From positions 22,433-86,432 of the forward strand of contig JAIMBI010000011.1 of NCBI GenBank assembly GCA_023565505.1: a DNA stretch of 64,000 bases, read 5' to 3'. Position 1 is the stretch's first letter, and every line of letters begins with the position of its first letter. Below are positions 17,359 to 26,021 of this stretch, piece by piece. The notes beneath the pieces were generated by a model that saw nothing but the letters and a program-made list of their open reading frames with translations, was not told the DNA's origin and did no database searches. Both the position numbers and the translations under genes were made by a program. The stretch comes from Actinomycetes bacterium. GTDB taxonomy: Bacteria > Bacillota > Sulfobacillia > Sulfobacillales > JAIMBI01.

Positions 17359-19013
17359 GGGGCCTCGGGGATCTCCTGCGGCCCGCCGGACGGGCCGTCG
17401 CCTGGGCCAGCCTGGGCGGCACGGTGACGGTGTTGGCCGGCGTCGGCCTCATGGCCACCTCGGCCTACCTCATCAGCCGGGCGGCGCTGCACCCGCCCAC
17501 GCTGCTCCTGCTCCTGGCACCCATCGCCGGTGTGCGGTTCTTCTCGGCGCTCCGGGCCGTGGCGCGCTACGGAGAGCGGGTGATGACCCACGACGCCACC
17601 TTCCGCGTCCTGGCGCGTCTGAAGGTGCGCATCTTCGCCCGGATGGCCCAGGCGCCCCCGCCCGTCCTTCTCGGCGCCGCCGGCGGTGACTGGCTCCGGC
17701 GGGTGTCGGCGGACGTGGACCGGCTCGAGCGCCTGTATGCGGACGGAATCGGACCCGTGGTGGTGCTGTTCGCGGTGGCCGGCGGCCTCGGCCTGTGGCT
17801 GGCGACGGCGGGGGGGCGTCTGGCCGGCCTGGCCGTGGCCCTGCTCCTGGCCACGGGCGGCCTCGTCCCGTTCGTCGCCTGGCGGCTCGGCGCCCGGAGC
17901 GGCGCCGCCCTGGTGGTCGCCGAGGCGGGATGGGCGGCGCGGCTCGTGGATACCGTGCGCGGCCTGGCGGACCTGCTCAGCGGAGCCGAGGCCGAGCGGG
18001 TCCGGGACGAGCTGGTCGCGGCGGGGGACGCGGTGACGGGGCAGCGGCGCCGGCTGGACCGGATCGGCGCGGTCACCGTGGGGTTGATGACCCTGGGGGC
18101 GCAGGCCGCCGGCTGGGTGATGCTGGGGGCGGCGGCGGCCGCGGTCCGGCAGGGGTGGCTGCGCGGCGTGGAGCTGGCGGCGGTGGTGCTGGCGGTGGTG
18201 GCGGCGTTCGAGAGCGTGCGGCCGCTGGCGACGGCGTTTCCGACCCTGGGCGAGAGCGCGGCGGCCGGGCGGCGCCTCTTGGCGGTGCCCGACACGCCGC
18301 GCCGGGGCGGGTCGGGGCGCCGTCCGGCGGGGGCCGACATCCGGGTGGAAGGTCTCGGCGTCCGGTATGGGGCCGACCGTCCCTGGGTGTTGGAGGACGT
18401 CCACTTGGCCGTCCCCCAAGGGGCCCACGTGGCCGTCTTCGGGCCGTCGGGCGGCGGCAAGAGCACCCTGGTCGCGGTCCTGGCCGGCCTGGTGCCGTAC
18501 CAGCGGGGCCAGGTCCGACTCGGAGGCGAGGAACTGTCCGCCCTCGACGAGGCGGCGCTCCGGGCGCACCTCGCCGTCCTGCTCCAGCGCCCCTACGTGT
18601 TCGCCGCGTCGCTCCGCGACAATGTCCGCCTCGCGCGCCGGGAGGCCGACGACGCCGAGATCCTGGCGGCGCTGGAGGCCGTCGGGCTGGGCCCACTGGT
18701 GGCCGGGCTGCCCCAAGGCCTCGACACGCCCGTCGGCGAACTGGGCCGCCATCTGTCGGGGGGCGAGCGCCGCCGACTCGCGCTGGCCCGCGTGGTGCTC
18801 TCCCGGGCCCCCGTGTGGCTTTTGGACGAACCGTTCGCCGGTCTGGACGCCCCCACCGCGGAAGCGGTGGCAGGCCGGTTGGCGGCGTTGGCCGCCGGGC
18901 GCACGGTGCTCGTCGTGACCCACGATCCCGTGCCCGGTTGGCGCTTCGACCAGGTGTGGCGCGTGGACGCGGGGCGGCTTACGGCCGTCGCCCGGCCGGG
19001 GCCGGCCGGTTGA
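17355..19013 (+). CDS. cydC: ABC exporter CydC, ATP-binding/permease
   Basis: A 552-residue partner of CydD. The membrane domain begins LLRPAGRAVAWASLGGTVTV and includes the CydC-typical LMATSAYLISRAALHPPTLL and FFSALRAVARYGERVMTHD. The ATPase has Walker A FGPSGGGKSTLVAVLAGLV, signature LSGGERRRLALARVVLS, Walker B WLLDEPFAGLD and the H of VVTHDP. The start ATG overlaps the cydD stop (ATGA), indicating translational coupling. This frame also stays open without stops through all of cydD, an effect of high GC rather than a longer protein. Last gene of the operon. Confidence 0.92.
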   Translation: MRGLGDLLRPAGRAVAWASLGGTVTVLAGVGLMATSAYLISRAALHPPTLLLLLAPIAGVRFFSALRAVARYGERVMTHDATFRVLARLKVRIFARMAQAPPPVLLGAAGGDWLRRVSADVDRLERLYADGIGPVVVLFAVAGGLGLWLATAGGRLAGLAVALLLATGGLVPFVAWRLGARSGAALVVAEAGWAARLVDTVRGLADLLSGAEAERVRDELVAAGDAVTGQRRRLDRIGAVTVGLMTLGAQAAGWVMLGAAAAAVRQGWLRGVELAAVVLAVVAAFESVRPLATAFPTLGESAAAGRRLLAVPDTPRRGGSGRRPAGADIRVEGLGVRYGADRPWVLEDVHLAVPQGAHVAVFGPSGGGKSTLVAVLAGLVPYQRGQVRLGGEELSALDEAALRAHLAVLLQRPYVFAASLRDNVRLARREADDAEILAALEAVGLGPLVAGLPQGLDTPVGELGRHLSGGERRRLALARVVLSRAPVWLLDEPFAGLDAPTAEAVAGRLAALAAGRTVLVVTHDPVPGWRFDQVWRVDAGRLTAVARPGPAG

Positions 19014-19031
19014 CGACGGAGGGCGGCGGTG

Positions 19032-19080
19032 TTACGACAATTGTCAGTAATGTGGGGCCGCTGGGAAACGCGACAATCGA
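19032..19080. promoter_or_regulatory. Palindromic operator candidate of the GntR gene
   Basis: GACAATTGTC (19036-19045) is a perfect palindrome, extended by flanking TTAC and AGTAA into a near-palindrome of 19 bases; a half copy, CGACAATCG, recurs at 19071-19079. It lies 60 bases upstream of a FadR-type regulator, the usual place for autoregulation. The AT-rich core stands out from its surroundings. Confidence 0.5.
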
Positions 19081-19105
19081 CCGGACGACGTGAAGGAGGT
19101 GCGCG

Positions 19106-19852
19106 GTGGCCCCCGCGTTTCGGCAGAACCGCGCCCAGGAGATTGCCGACGCCCTCATGGTCCGCGCGCAGCGGAGCGCGCCCGGGGCCTACCTCGGCGG
19201 GCTGGCGGAACTGGCCCGGGAGTACGACGTCAGTCTGACGACCATCCGCGAAGTCGTCCGCATCCTCCAAAGCCAGGGCTGCGTGACGGTGCGGCGGGGC
19301 AACCGGGGCGGGATCTTCGCCCGGGAGCCGGGCACCGTCCCCGTGGTGAACGGCATGCGCATCGTCCGGCAGGCGGACGCCGCCGACGACCGGGACCTGC
19401 TGGAGTTCCGCGAAGGGCTCGAAGCGCTGGCGGCCGAGATGGCGGCGGCCAAGCGCACCCCGGCCGACGTCGCGGCGCTCCGGGACTCGGTGACCCGGTA
19501 CCAGAGCCTCGTCCACGACTTCGAACGCGTCGGCGACCGGGAGCTGGCGGAGGAAAACCTCCGCTTCCATCGGTTGGTCGCCCAGGCCGCGCACAACCCG
19601 TACCTCACGCGGGTGTTCTCCGGGGTCCAGGATCTGGTGGAGGAGATCACCCGGCGGCCCCGGTACACCACGGCCGTGCTCATGGACGTGGCGCGGGCCC
19701 ACGAGCGCATCGTCGACGCCATCGCCAACGGACAGCCGGAGGCGGCCAAGCGGCGGATGAAGGCCCATCTGCGCGCGTTCAGCGAGTACTCCGCCCGCCA
19801 GGGCGCCGGCTCGGCGACGCGTCCCGTGGGCGTGGGGCCGTCCCTTCGGTGA
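19106..19852 (+). CDS. GntR-family regulator, FadR (FCD) subfamily
   Basis: A 248-residue transcription factor. The N-terminal winged helix reads AELAREYDVSLTTIREVVRI then QSQGCVTVRRGNRGGIFA; the C-terminal all-helical FCD ligand domain carries the usual acidic and histidine metal-site pattern (LLEFREGLEALAAEMA, ENLRFHRLVAQAAHNPYL, ARAHERIVDAI). Such regulators answer organic acids or acyl-CoAs. The start is GTG 19106, six bases after AAGGAGGTG. It is divergent in function from the cyd genes to its left and converges on a CoA-transferase gene; its targets may be that gene or itself, through the palindrome upstream. Confidence 0.9.
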   Translation: MAPAFRQNRAQEIADALMVRAQRSAPGAYLGGLAELAREYDVSLTTIREVVRILQSQGCVTVRRGNRGGIFAREPGTVPVVNGMRIVRQADAADDRDLLEFREGLEALAAEMAAAKRTPADVAALRDSVTRYQSLVHDFERVGDRELAEENLRFHRLVAQAAHNPYLTRVFSGVQDLVEEITRRPRYTTAVLMDVARAHERIVDAIANGQPEAAKRRMKAHLRAFSEYSARQGAGSATRPVGVGPSLR

Positions 19853-19864
19853 CCGCGCGGCGGC

Positions 19865-21061
19865 TCAACCCGTCCGGATGACGCCCTCCGCCGCCAGCTG
19901 GGCCAACGCCGCGTCCGACAACCCCAGGCGCGCCCGGAGCACCGCGGCGGTGTCCCGGCCCACGACGGGGGCCGCCGCCGGGGGGACCGGATCGGCGGCC
20001 GAGAGGCGGACGGGATTGCCGAAAGCCATCACGTCCCCGAAGACGGGATGGGGGACATGGGCCAGCATGCCGCGGGCGGCCACGTGGGGATCCGCGAGGA
20101 CCTCGCCGAGAGAAGCGACCGGCGCCGCCGGGACGTGTTCCGCCGTCAGGATCCGTACCACCTCCTCCCGCGAACGCGGGCGGGTCCAGGCCTCCACCAG
20201 GGCGTCGACCTCCTCCATGCGCCGGGCCCGGTCCCCCATCGTGCGCCAGTCGGGATGGTCCGCCAGCTCCGGCCGCCCGATCACCCGGGCCACGGCCTGC
20301 CAGTGGCGGTCGGTCACGGCCAGCACGGCCACCCAGCCGTCGCGGCAGGCGTAGGTGTTGTACGGGGCGATGGCCAGGCCGCCGTGGCGGTTGCCGGTGC
20401 GTTCCGGCAGGGTGCCGCCGGAGGCGAGATACCCGCCCAGGTTGGAGGCCAGGGTGGGGATCACCGCGTCCTGCATCGCCACCTCGACGACCTGCCCGGT
20501 GCCGGTGCGCTCGCGCTGGAACAGCGCGAGCAGGATTCCGTAGGCCAGGTGGACGCCGGCCAGGAAGTCGACGAAGGCCACGCCGGCCTTCACCGGGGGC
20601 TGGTCGGGGAAGCCTGTGCTCGCCATGATGCCCGTGAGCGCCTGGACCGTGAGATCCATGGCCGGGTAGTGGGCGTGGGGACCGCTGGTGCCGAACCCCT
20701 TGCCCGTGGCCACGACGACGCGGGGGTTGACCTGACGGAGGACATCGACCCCGAGTCCCAGCCGGTCCATCGTGCCCACCGCGAAGTTCTCCACCACGAC
20801 GTCCGCCTGGCGCACGAGGTCGAGGAAGAGGGCGCGGCCCTGGGGATGCTTCAGATCCAGGGCCACGCTCTTCTTGTTGCCGTTGAGCAGGAGGAAGGGG
20901 TGGGGCGGCTCGCCGGGCGGCGTCTGCCGCCGGAGCGCCTCGCCCTCCGGCGGCTCGATCTTGATGATCTCCGCCCCGGCGTAGGCCAGGAGGAGGCTCG
21001 CGTAGGGGGCGTTGTAGATCTGACCGAGGTCCAGGACGACGATGTCCTCGAGGGGACGCAT
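19865..21061 (-). CDS. Family III CoA-transferase (CaiB/BaiF)
   Basis: A 398-residue enzyme of the formyl-CoA/succinyl-CoA-dependent transferase family, moving CoA between carboxylic acids. It starts PLEDIVVLDLGQIYNAPYAS, has IIKIEPPEGEALR, GNKKSVALDLKHPQG, and the catalytic aspartate D136 in HYPAMDLTVQALTGIM, all typical. Length is standard. The ATG follows AGGAGGG. It is transcribed alone toward the GntR gene, which may regulate it. Upstream lies a 254-base gap with no gene. The acid activated is unknown. Confidence 0.92.
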   Translation of the reverse strand: MRPLEDIVVLDLGQIYNAPYASLLLAYAGAEIIKIEPPEGEALRRQTPPGEPPHPFLLLNGNKKSVALDLKHPQGRALFLDLVRQADVVVENFAVGTMDRLGLGVDVLRQVNPRVVVATGKGFGTSGPHAHYPAMDLTVQALTGIMASTGFPDQPPVKAGVAFVDFLAGVHLAYGILLALFQRERTGTGQVVEVAMQDAVIPTLASNLGGYLASGGTLPERTGNRHGGLAIAPYNTYACRDGWVAVLAVTDRHWQAVARVIGRPELADHPDWRTMGDRARRMEEVDALVEAWTRPRSREEVVRILTAEHVPAAPVASLGEVLADPHVAARGMLAHVPHPVFGDVMAFGNPVRLSAADPVPPAAAPVVGRDTAAVLRARLGLSDAALAQLAAEGVIRTG

Positions 21062-21315
21062 GCCTCATCCCTCCTGCGGCCGGCCCCGGGGCGGCGCGCC
21101 GGTCCGCGGGCCGGGACGGACCCCTCCGGACGAGGCCCCGAAACGCGCCCGTGCCGACTCGAACCGCCGGGCCCGTGCGTATAGGGACATGATAACCCGC
21201 GATCGGGGCGGATCAACGCGGCGGAGTGGCGAACGCGGTCCCCGCCGGCGGATTTCCGCCGGGTGAACCGGGCGGGGCCGGGGAGCGAGCCGGCCGGCGG
21301 GACGAGGACGCGCGG

Positions 21316-22260
21316 CTAGGCCGAGCGCGCGGCGGCGGAAAGACTCCGGGCCGTGCGGGCGGGTGCGCGGGCGACGGCGTGGAGGTAGCCGGGCCACATC
21401 AGGAGGGCCCACAGCGGCGCGGCGTTGGGGTCCGTCCCCATGCCGGTGAGGATCATCCCGAAGCCCTGGCCGAACACCCAGACTCCGGCGAGGAAGGCCC
21501 AGCCGAGCCAGAACGCCCACGGACGCGCCAGGGGCCCCAGGGTGAACAGGCCGACCGCGGTCATCACCGCGATGATAAGCGCATTCAGCAGCACCGGGGC
21601 ATGCGCCGCCAGGGCGACCACCGGGGCGATGAGGCCGGCCAGCCAGGCCGGCTGCATGGAGGCGTTGCTCTGAAACACAGAGGACAGGGCGAGCCCCGTC
21701 CAGTACCCGCCCGTCGCCTGGGCCGCGGCGGCCAGCAACCACAGGGCGGCGGCGCCGTCGCGCACCCAGGTGTAGGGGGCCGACCAGCTCCACCGGGCGT
21801 CCGGGAGGAGCAGCACGAGGCCCAACCACACGTAGAGAACGACGGAACCCGGCGCGCCCGTGAGCATGGTGGCGGACCCGGTGAGAATGCCGCCGAGGCC
21901 TTCGCCGAACACCCACACCAACAGGCCCCACACGACGGAGACGACGAGACCGGCGCGCACTGCGCGGGGACGGCCGGACAGCAGCAGGAAGGCGATGACG
22001 AACTGGATGCCGGCGAAGCCCCAGTTCCACCAGCCGACGTGGGGACTCACCCAGCGGATGGACCAGGCGATGAGGTGCGCCAGCCAGGCCGGCTGACCCT
22101 GCAGCGTGGGCTGCATGATGGTGGAGATCATGTCCATGGTGAACATGCCCGGCTGCATCTGCAGGAAGCTGTCCAGCAGCCAGAGCCCGCCCAGCACCGG
22201 GACCAGGGTGCGCCGGATGCGGGCGACAACGGGGTCGACGGCGACGGCGCCGTTAGCCAT
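21316..22260 (-). CDS. Tandem-duplicated membrane protein of unknown family
   Basis: A 314-residue integral membrane protein with about eight hydrophobic segments and no recognised function. The two halves are homologous: GQPAWLAHLI and MQPAWLAGLI occupy the same place, as do LVWVFGEGLGGILTGSATML and GVWVFGQGFGMILTGMGTD, each followed by a Pro-Ala turn and another helix. The signature V-W-V-F-G-[EQ]-G-[LF]-G-x-I-L-T-G, with its polar residues inside a helix pair, is probably functional. ATG 22260 follows GGAGGGAGG. It is divergent from the cupin gene across a 360-base gap. It could be a small-molecule channel or a sensor module; I do not recognise the family. Confidence 0.8.
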   Translation of the reverse strand: MANGAVAVDPVVARIRRTLVPVLGGLWLLDSFLQMQPGMFTMDMISTIMQPTLQGQPAWLAHLIAWSIRWVSPHVGWWNWGFAGIQFVIAFLLLSGRPRAVRAGLVVSVVWGLLVWVFGEGLGGILTGSATMLTGAPGSVVLYVWLGLVLLLPDARWSWSAPYTWVRDGAAALWLLAAAAQATGGYWTGLALSSVFQSNASMQPAWLAGLIAPVVALAAHAPVLLNALIIAVMTAVGLFTLGPLARPWAFWLGWAFLAGVWVFGQGFGMILTGMGTDPNAAPLWALLMWPGYLHAVARAPARTARSLSAAARSA

Positions 22261-22621
22261 GGGGACCTGTCCTCCCTCCAAGACAGTCCGACGCGGTCGT
22301 CCGCTCTTGCCGTCCATGCGGTGTGAGGGAAGCGCCGCACGGCCCACGGCACCGGCGGTGGGGGTCCACCGCCATCCCCGCTCCGTCCCGAGGACGCCGA
22401 CGACCGCGTCTGCCTTCACCTTACGGAGGCGCGGCCACCGCCGCATCGTCCATCCGGACCGCATCCCGTGGGCCGTTGGGGCCGTCCGGGGGGATCCGAT
22501 GGGACTTGACGCGGGGGCGGAGGGCGGATCGCCTCTCGTCCGACCGGCCGTCGTGCCGTATCATGAGGCCGGGACGCGGCCCAAGGGCCGCGCCGGGATC
22601 GTGGGACGAGGAGGGATGGCC

Positions 22622-23074
22622 GTGGCCGTTCAGGTGCCGACGCGCGAGGGACAGCACTACCGGGCGGCGGACGTGGGACCGTGGGAGATGTTGGGGCAGT
22701 ACGAACTCGACCCGCCTCTCCGGGGGCGGGGCAAGTTGTTCCTGCGGGAGATTCTGGGACTGACGGGCATGGAGGTGTCCCTCAACCGGCTCGGCGCGGG
22801 GAAGTCGGTCACCTTCCGGCACCGGCACCGCGAGCACGAGGAACTCTACATCTTCGTCAAGGGCCGCGGGCAGTTCCAGGTGGACGGCGAGGTCTTCGAC
22901 GTCCAGGAGGGGACGGTGGTGCGGGTGGACCCCGCGGGCGACCGGGTGTGGCGCAACCACTCCGACGAGCCGCTGTACTTCGTCGTCGTCCAGGCCAGGG
23001 CCGGCAGCCTCGACGCCAAGCGGGGCGAGGACGGCATCCCCTCGGAGGGGCCGGTGGTCTGGCCCGAGGCGTGA
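22622..23074 (+). CDS. Cupin-domain protein
   Basis: A 150-residue single-domain cupin. The conserved barrel motifs are FRHRHREHEELYIFVKGRG (metal-site H-x-H-x(3,4)-E pattern) and, later, WRNHSDEPLYFVVVQA. Many such proteins are small-molecule isomerases, dioxygenase-like or sensing proteins; function is open. GTG 22622 is chosen because GAGGAGGG ends 6 bases before it; the ATG at 22616 directly abuts the ribosome binding site. It precedes a ThDP enzyme by 34 bases on the same strand, so the two are probably co-transcribed. Confidence 0.85.
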   Translation: MAVQVPTREGQHYRAADVGPWEMLGQYELDPPLRGRGKLFLREILGLTGMEVSLNRLGAGKSVTFRHRHREHEELYIFVKGRGQFQVDGEVFDVQEGTVVRVDPAGDRVWRNHSDEPLYFVVVQARAGSLDAKRGEDGIPSEGPVVWPEA

Positions 23075-23107
23075 CCCGATCCATCCGGAGGGGAGGCGGA
23101 CGGCTCG

Positions 23108-24766
23108 ATGACGCGACGCGGGCGCGACGTGGTGTTCGAGTGTCTTAAGGATCAGGGTATCGATGTCCTGTTCGGCAATCCCGGGACGACGGAGCTGCCC
23201 CTCATGGACGGGCTCGCCGCCCATCCCGAGATCCGGTACATCTTGGCGCTGCACGAGGACGTGGCGGTCGCGGCGGCGATGGGCTGGGCGGTGGGCACCG
23301 GGCGCCCGGGCGTAGTCAACCTGCACGTGGCCCCCGGACTCGCCCACGGCCTCGGCAACGTGTACAACGCGTGGCGCAGCCGGATCCCGCTGGTCGTGAC
23401 GGCCGGCCAGCACGAACGCCGTTACGTGCACCAGGAACCGGTGCTGTGGGGCGACCTGGTGGCCATGGCCCGGCCCGTCACCAAGTGGAGCGGGGAGCCG
23501 TCCTCGCCGGAGGAGTTGGCCGTGCTCCTGCCCCGGGCGCTCAAGGTGGCCCGCACTCCGCCCGAAGGTCCGGTGTTCCTGGCGCTGCCGCACGACGTGC
23601 TGTGGGCCGAGACGGCGGTGCGCCCGGGGTCGGTCACGGCCCTCCCCGCGTGGGGGCCCGGGGACGCGGACGCCCGGGCCGCCTTCGTGCGGACCCTGGC
23701 GGCGGCGCGCCGGCCGCTCGTGGTCGCCGGGGACGCGGTCAGCCGGGCGGATGCCGTCGACGCGCTGGTGGCGTTCGCCGAAGCCGCCGGGACCGCGGTC
23801 GTCAACGAGCCGTTGCCGGCCGCCATGAACTTTCCCACCACGCACCCCCTCTACGCCGGCCCTCTGCCCTCGGGGCGGGCGGCGCTCCGCGACGCGGTCG
23901 AGGACGCCGACCTCCTCGTGCTCGTGGGCGTCGTCAACCCGGCGCCGCACGCAGGCTACTACGGGACCCGGGACGCGTGGCCGCCGGGGGTGCCCGTCCT
24001 GCAGCTGCACGACGATCCGCACGAGGTGGGGAAGTTCCTGCCGGTCGCGGTTCCGCTCCTGGCGGATCTGCGCGGGGGGCTTGGGGCGCTGGCGGCGGCG
24101 TGGGCCGACCTCGGGGCCGCGGGGGAGGCGGCCCGGGAGGAGCACCGCCGCTTCGCGGCGGCGCGTCGCGAGCGGTGGCTCGCGGAGCGGGGCCGCCGCC
24201 TCGGCCGGGACGACCGGCTCACGCCGGCGGCCGCCGTGGCGGCGCTGGGGTCCGTGCTCCCGGCGGACGCGGTGGTGGTCAACGAAGCGGTCTCGGCCAG
24301 CGGGATGGTGCAGGACCTGCTGGACTTCACCCGGCCCGGCGCGTTCTTCGGTGCCAAGGGCGGCGGCTTGGGGCACAGTCTCGGCGCCGCCGTGGGCCTG
24401 AAGCTGGCCCGCCCGGACCGGCCGGTGGTGGCAGTGACCGGCGACGGGGCGGCGCTGTACTACCCGCAGGCGGTCTGGACGGCGGCGCACCACGACGTGC
24501 CGGTGGTCTTCGTGATCCTCAACAACACGTCCTACCGCATCCTGAAGCAGAACTTCCACGCCCTCGGCGCCCCCAGCGCCGCGGCGGGCGTCTATCCGGC
24601 GATGGACCTCGACGCGCCCGCGCCGGACTTCGTCGCCCTGGCTCAAGCCCTCGGCGTGGCGGGCGTGCGCGTGGACCGTGCCGCCGACGTCCGCGACGCG
24701 GTGCGCGAGGCGCTGGGGGCTGGCGCCCCGCGCGTGGTCGAGGTGCGGGTGACCAAGGACCTCTGA
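23108..24766 (+). CDS. Thiamine-diphosphate decarboxylase, benzoylformate-decarboxylase-like
   Basis: A 552-residue ThDP-dependent enzyme. The N-terminal PYR domain has VLFGNPGTTELPLMDGLA, catalytic glutamate E50 in LALHEDVAVA and H73 in VNLHVAPGLAHGLGN, the histidine position used by benzoylformate decarboxylase. The C-terminal PP domain has VTGDGAALYYPQAVWTAA, then VILNNTSYRILKQN, the Mg-ThDP motif. It should decarboxylate a 2-oxo acid, perhaps an aromatic or branched one, or be a related acetolactate-synthase-like lyase. It follows a cupin gene closely. GGAGG with a spacer of about 8 precedes the ATG. A long hairpin follows. Confidence 0.88.
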   Translation: MTRRGRDVVFECLKDQGIDVLFGNPGTTELPLMDGLAAHPEIRYILALHEDVAVAAAMGWAVGTGRPGVVNLHVAPGLAHGLGNVYNAWRSRIPLVVTAGQHERRYVHQEPVLWGDLVAMARPVTKWSGEPSSPEELAVLLPRALKVARTPPEGPVFLALPHDVLWAETAVRPGSVTALPAWGPGDADARAAFVRTLAAARRPLVVAGDAVSRADAVDALVAFAEAAGTAVVNEPLPAAMNFPTTHPLYAGPLPSGRAALRDAVEDADLLVLVGVVNPAPHAGYYGTRDAWPPGVPVLQLHDDPHEVGKFLPVAVPLLADLRGGLGALAAAWADLGAAGEAAREEHRRFAAARRERWLAERGRRLGRDDRLTPAAAVAALGSVLPADAVVVNEAVSASGMVQDLLDFTRPGAFFGAKGGGLGHSLGAAVGLKLARPDRPVVAVTGDGAALYYPQAVWTAAHHDVPVVFVILNNTSYRILKQNFHALGAPSAAAGVYPAMDLDAPAPDFVALAQALGVAGVRVDRAADVRDAVREALGAGAPRVVEVRVTKDL

Positions 24767-24773
24767 GTCGTGC

Positions 24774-24808
24774 GGCCGGCGCGGGTCCTGGGCCGACCCG
24801 CGCCGGCC
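24774..24808. terminator. Bidirectional hairpin between convergent genes
   Basis: Perfect 14-bp inverted repeat GGCCGGCGCGGGTC / GACCCGCGCCGGCC with a 7-base loop, filling the space between the ThDP-enzyme stop (24766) and the stop of the minus-strand dehydrogenase (24813). No T-tract. Confidence 0.6.
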
Positions 24809-24812
24809 GGGC

Positions 24813-25694
24813 TCAGCGGGCGTCCTTGGCCCTAAGCGCCGCCAGCACCGTCTCCCACGCGGCCGGCACCTCGTTCTGGAAGTGCGTCTTCAGGTCGTGG
24901 CGGACATCCTCGGCGAAGCGGCGCGCGACGCCCTCGATGGCGAGCGGCTCCACCCCGAGTTCGCGCACCGTGTCGCGGATCATCCGGACCTCGTCCAGGC
25001 GCCGGCCGGCGTGGACGGCGTGGGTGGTGACCAGCATGTTGGCGTGCTCCCGGAAAGTCGTCGCGTCGTAGGCGTTGGCCACCGAGTCCAGCACCACGTC
25101 CGCGATGCCGGCGCGCTCGGCCGCCAGCAGCATCTCCACCAGGAGCGCCTCCATGCCCTTCATGACGACGCCCCGGATCATCTTGACGGCCGCGGCCTGG
25201 CCCACGTCGCCCCCCAGCACCCGGATCCGGAAGCCGTAGGGGCCGAACCGGTCGGCAAACTCCTGGGCGTGGGGCCCGGCCGCATAAATGGGGATTCGGT
25301 GCCCCTCGAGCTTGATGCTGCCGGCCATGCCGACGTCCACGTAGCGGACCCCCCGCGCCTCGAGCAGCCGGGCCGCCTCCTGCTTCATCCCCGGGGTGCA
25401 CGAGTTGACGTCGACGTAGAGTTGGCCGGCGCCGAGGGCGGGGGCCACCGTCCGGGCGGCGGCGACCGCCTGCTCGGGCGTGACCGCGGAGACCACGACC
25501 TCCATCTCGCCCAGGGCGTCCGGGCGGTCCACCAGCGTCACGCCCGTCTCGGCGGCGCGGCGGGCGTACACGGCCGCGAAGGGCCCGTGCCGGCCCGGCT
25601 CGTAGGCGACGAGCCGGCGCACTCCGCCTTGGCCGAGTCCCCGGGCGAAGGCCGTGGCGGCCTCCCCGAATCCCACGAATCCGACGCGTTCCAT
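24813..25694 (-). CDS. 6-phosphogluconate-dehydrogenase-fold oxidoreductase (DUF1932 type)
   Basis: A 293-residue NAD(P)-binding dehydrogenase of the beta-hydroxyacid family. The N-terminus VGFVGFGEAATAFARGLGQG is the G-x-G-E-A-[AG]-x-A-F form found with a C-terminal DUF1932 domain; YVDVNSCTPGMKQEAAR and the lysine-bearing DVGQAAAVKMIRGVVMKGME follow, where K is the usual catalytic base. The substrate is unknown; relatives act on hydroxy or sugar acids. The start is the ATG at 25694, with GGGGAG directly adjacent, a weak arrangement. It is divergent from the third DapA-like gene and may share its operator (25885-25905). Confidence 0.85.
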   Translation of the reverse strand: MERVGFVGFGEAATAFARGLGQGGVRRLVAYEPGRHGPFAAVYARRAAETGVTLVDRPDALGEMEVVVSAVTPEQAVAAARTVAPALGAGQLYVDVNSCTPGMKQEAARLLEARGVRYVDVGMAGSIKLEGHRIPIYAAGPHAQEFADRFGPYGFRIRVLGGDVGQAAAVKMIRGVVMKGMEALLVEMLLAAERAGIADVVLDSVANAYDATTFREHANMLVTTHAVHAGRRLDEVRMIRDTVRELGVEPLAIEGVARRFAEDVRHDLKTHFQNEVPAAWETVLAALRAKDAR

Positions 25695-25884
25695 CTCCCC
25701 GTGTGGCGGCGCGGTCCTCCGGCGTCCCGGGGACGCGGAGGCGCGCCGCTCCCTCCCTTCTGCCTCGCGCACTCAGGTCCGGACGCCCGCGGCCCCGGCC
25801 TGGACCTCCGCCCGGCCGGGTCGGGCTCCGGGGCCCGGCCGCGGGCGGCGTCCGTCCCTCCGAGCTTTGGCCAACGGCCGCCGA

Positions 25885-25905
25885 ATTCCTGCCGGCGGCA
25901 GGAAT
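25885..25905. promoter_or_regulatory. Palindromic operator candidate in divergent region
   Basis: ATTCCTGCC-GGC-GGCAGGAAT is a perfect 9-bp inverted repeat with a 3-base centre, in the middle of the 327-base gap between two divergent sugar-acid-type genes. Its size and symmetry suit a dimeric repressor. No other gene is visible in this gap. Confidence 0.45.
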
Positions 25906-26021
25906 CGCCGGGCTCACATCCGAACTCTGCCCCGACGAGCGGCCGCCTGCCGGGCCGGCGGGGTGCGGCCGCGCCGAGGAAGACGGTCCGGCGGTGCCGG
26001 GCTTGCGGGGAGGGAGCGCGT

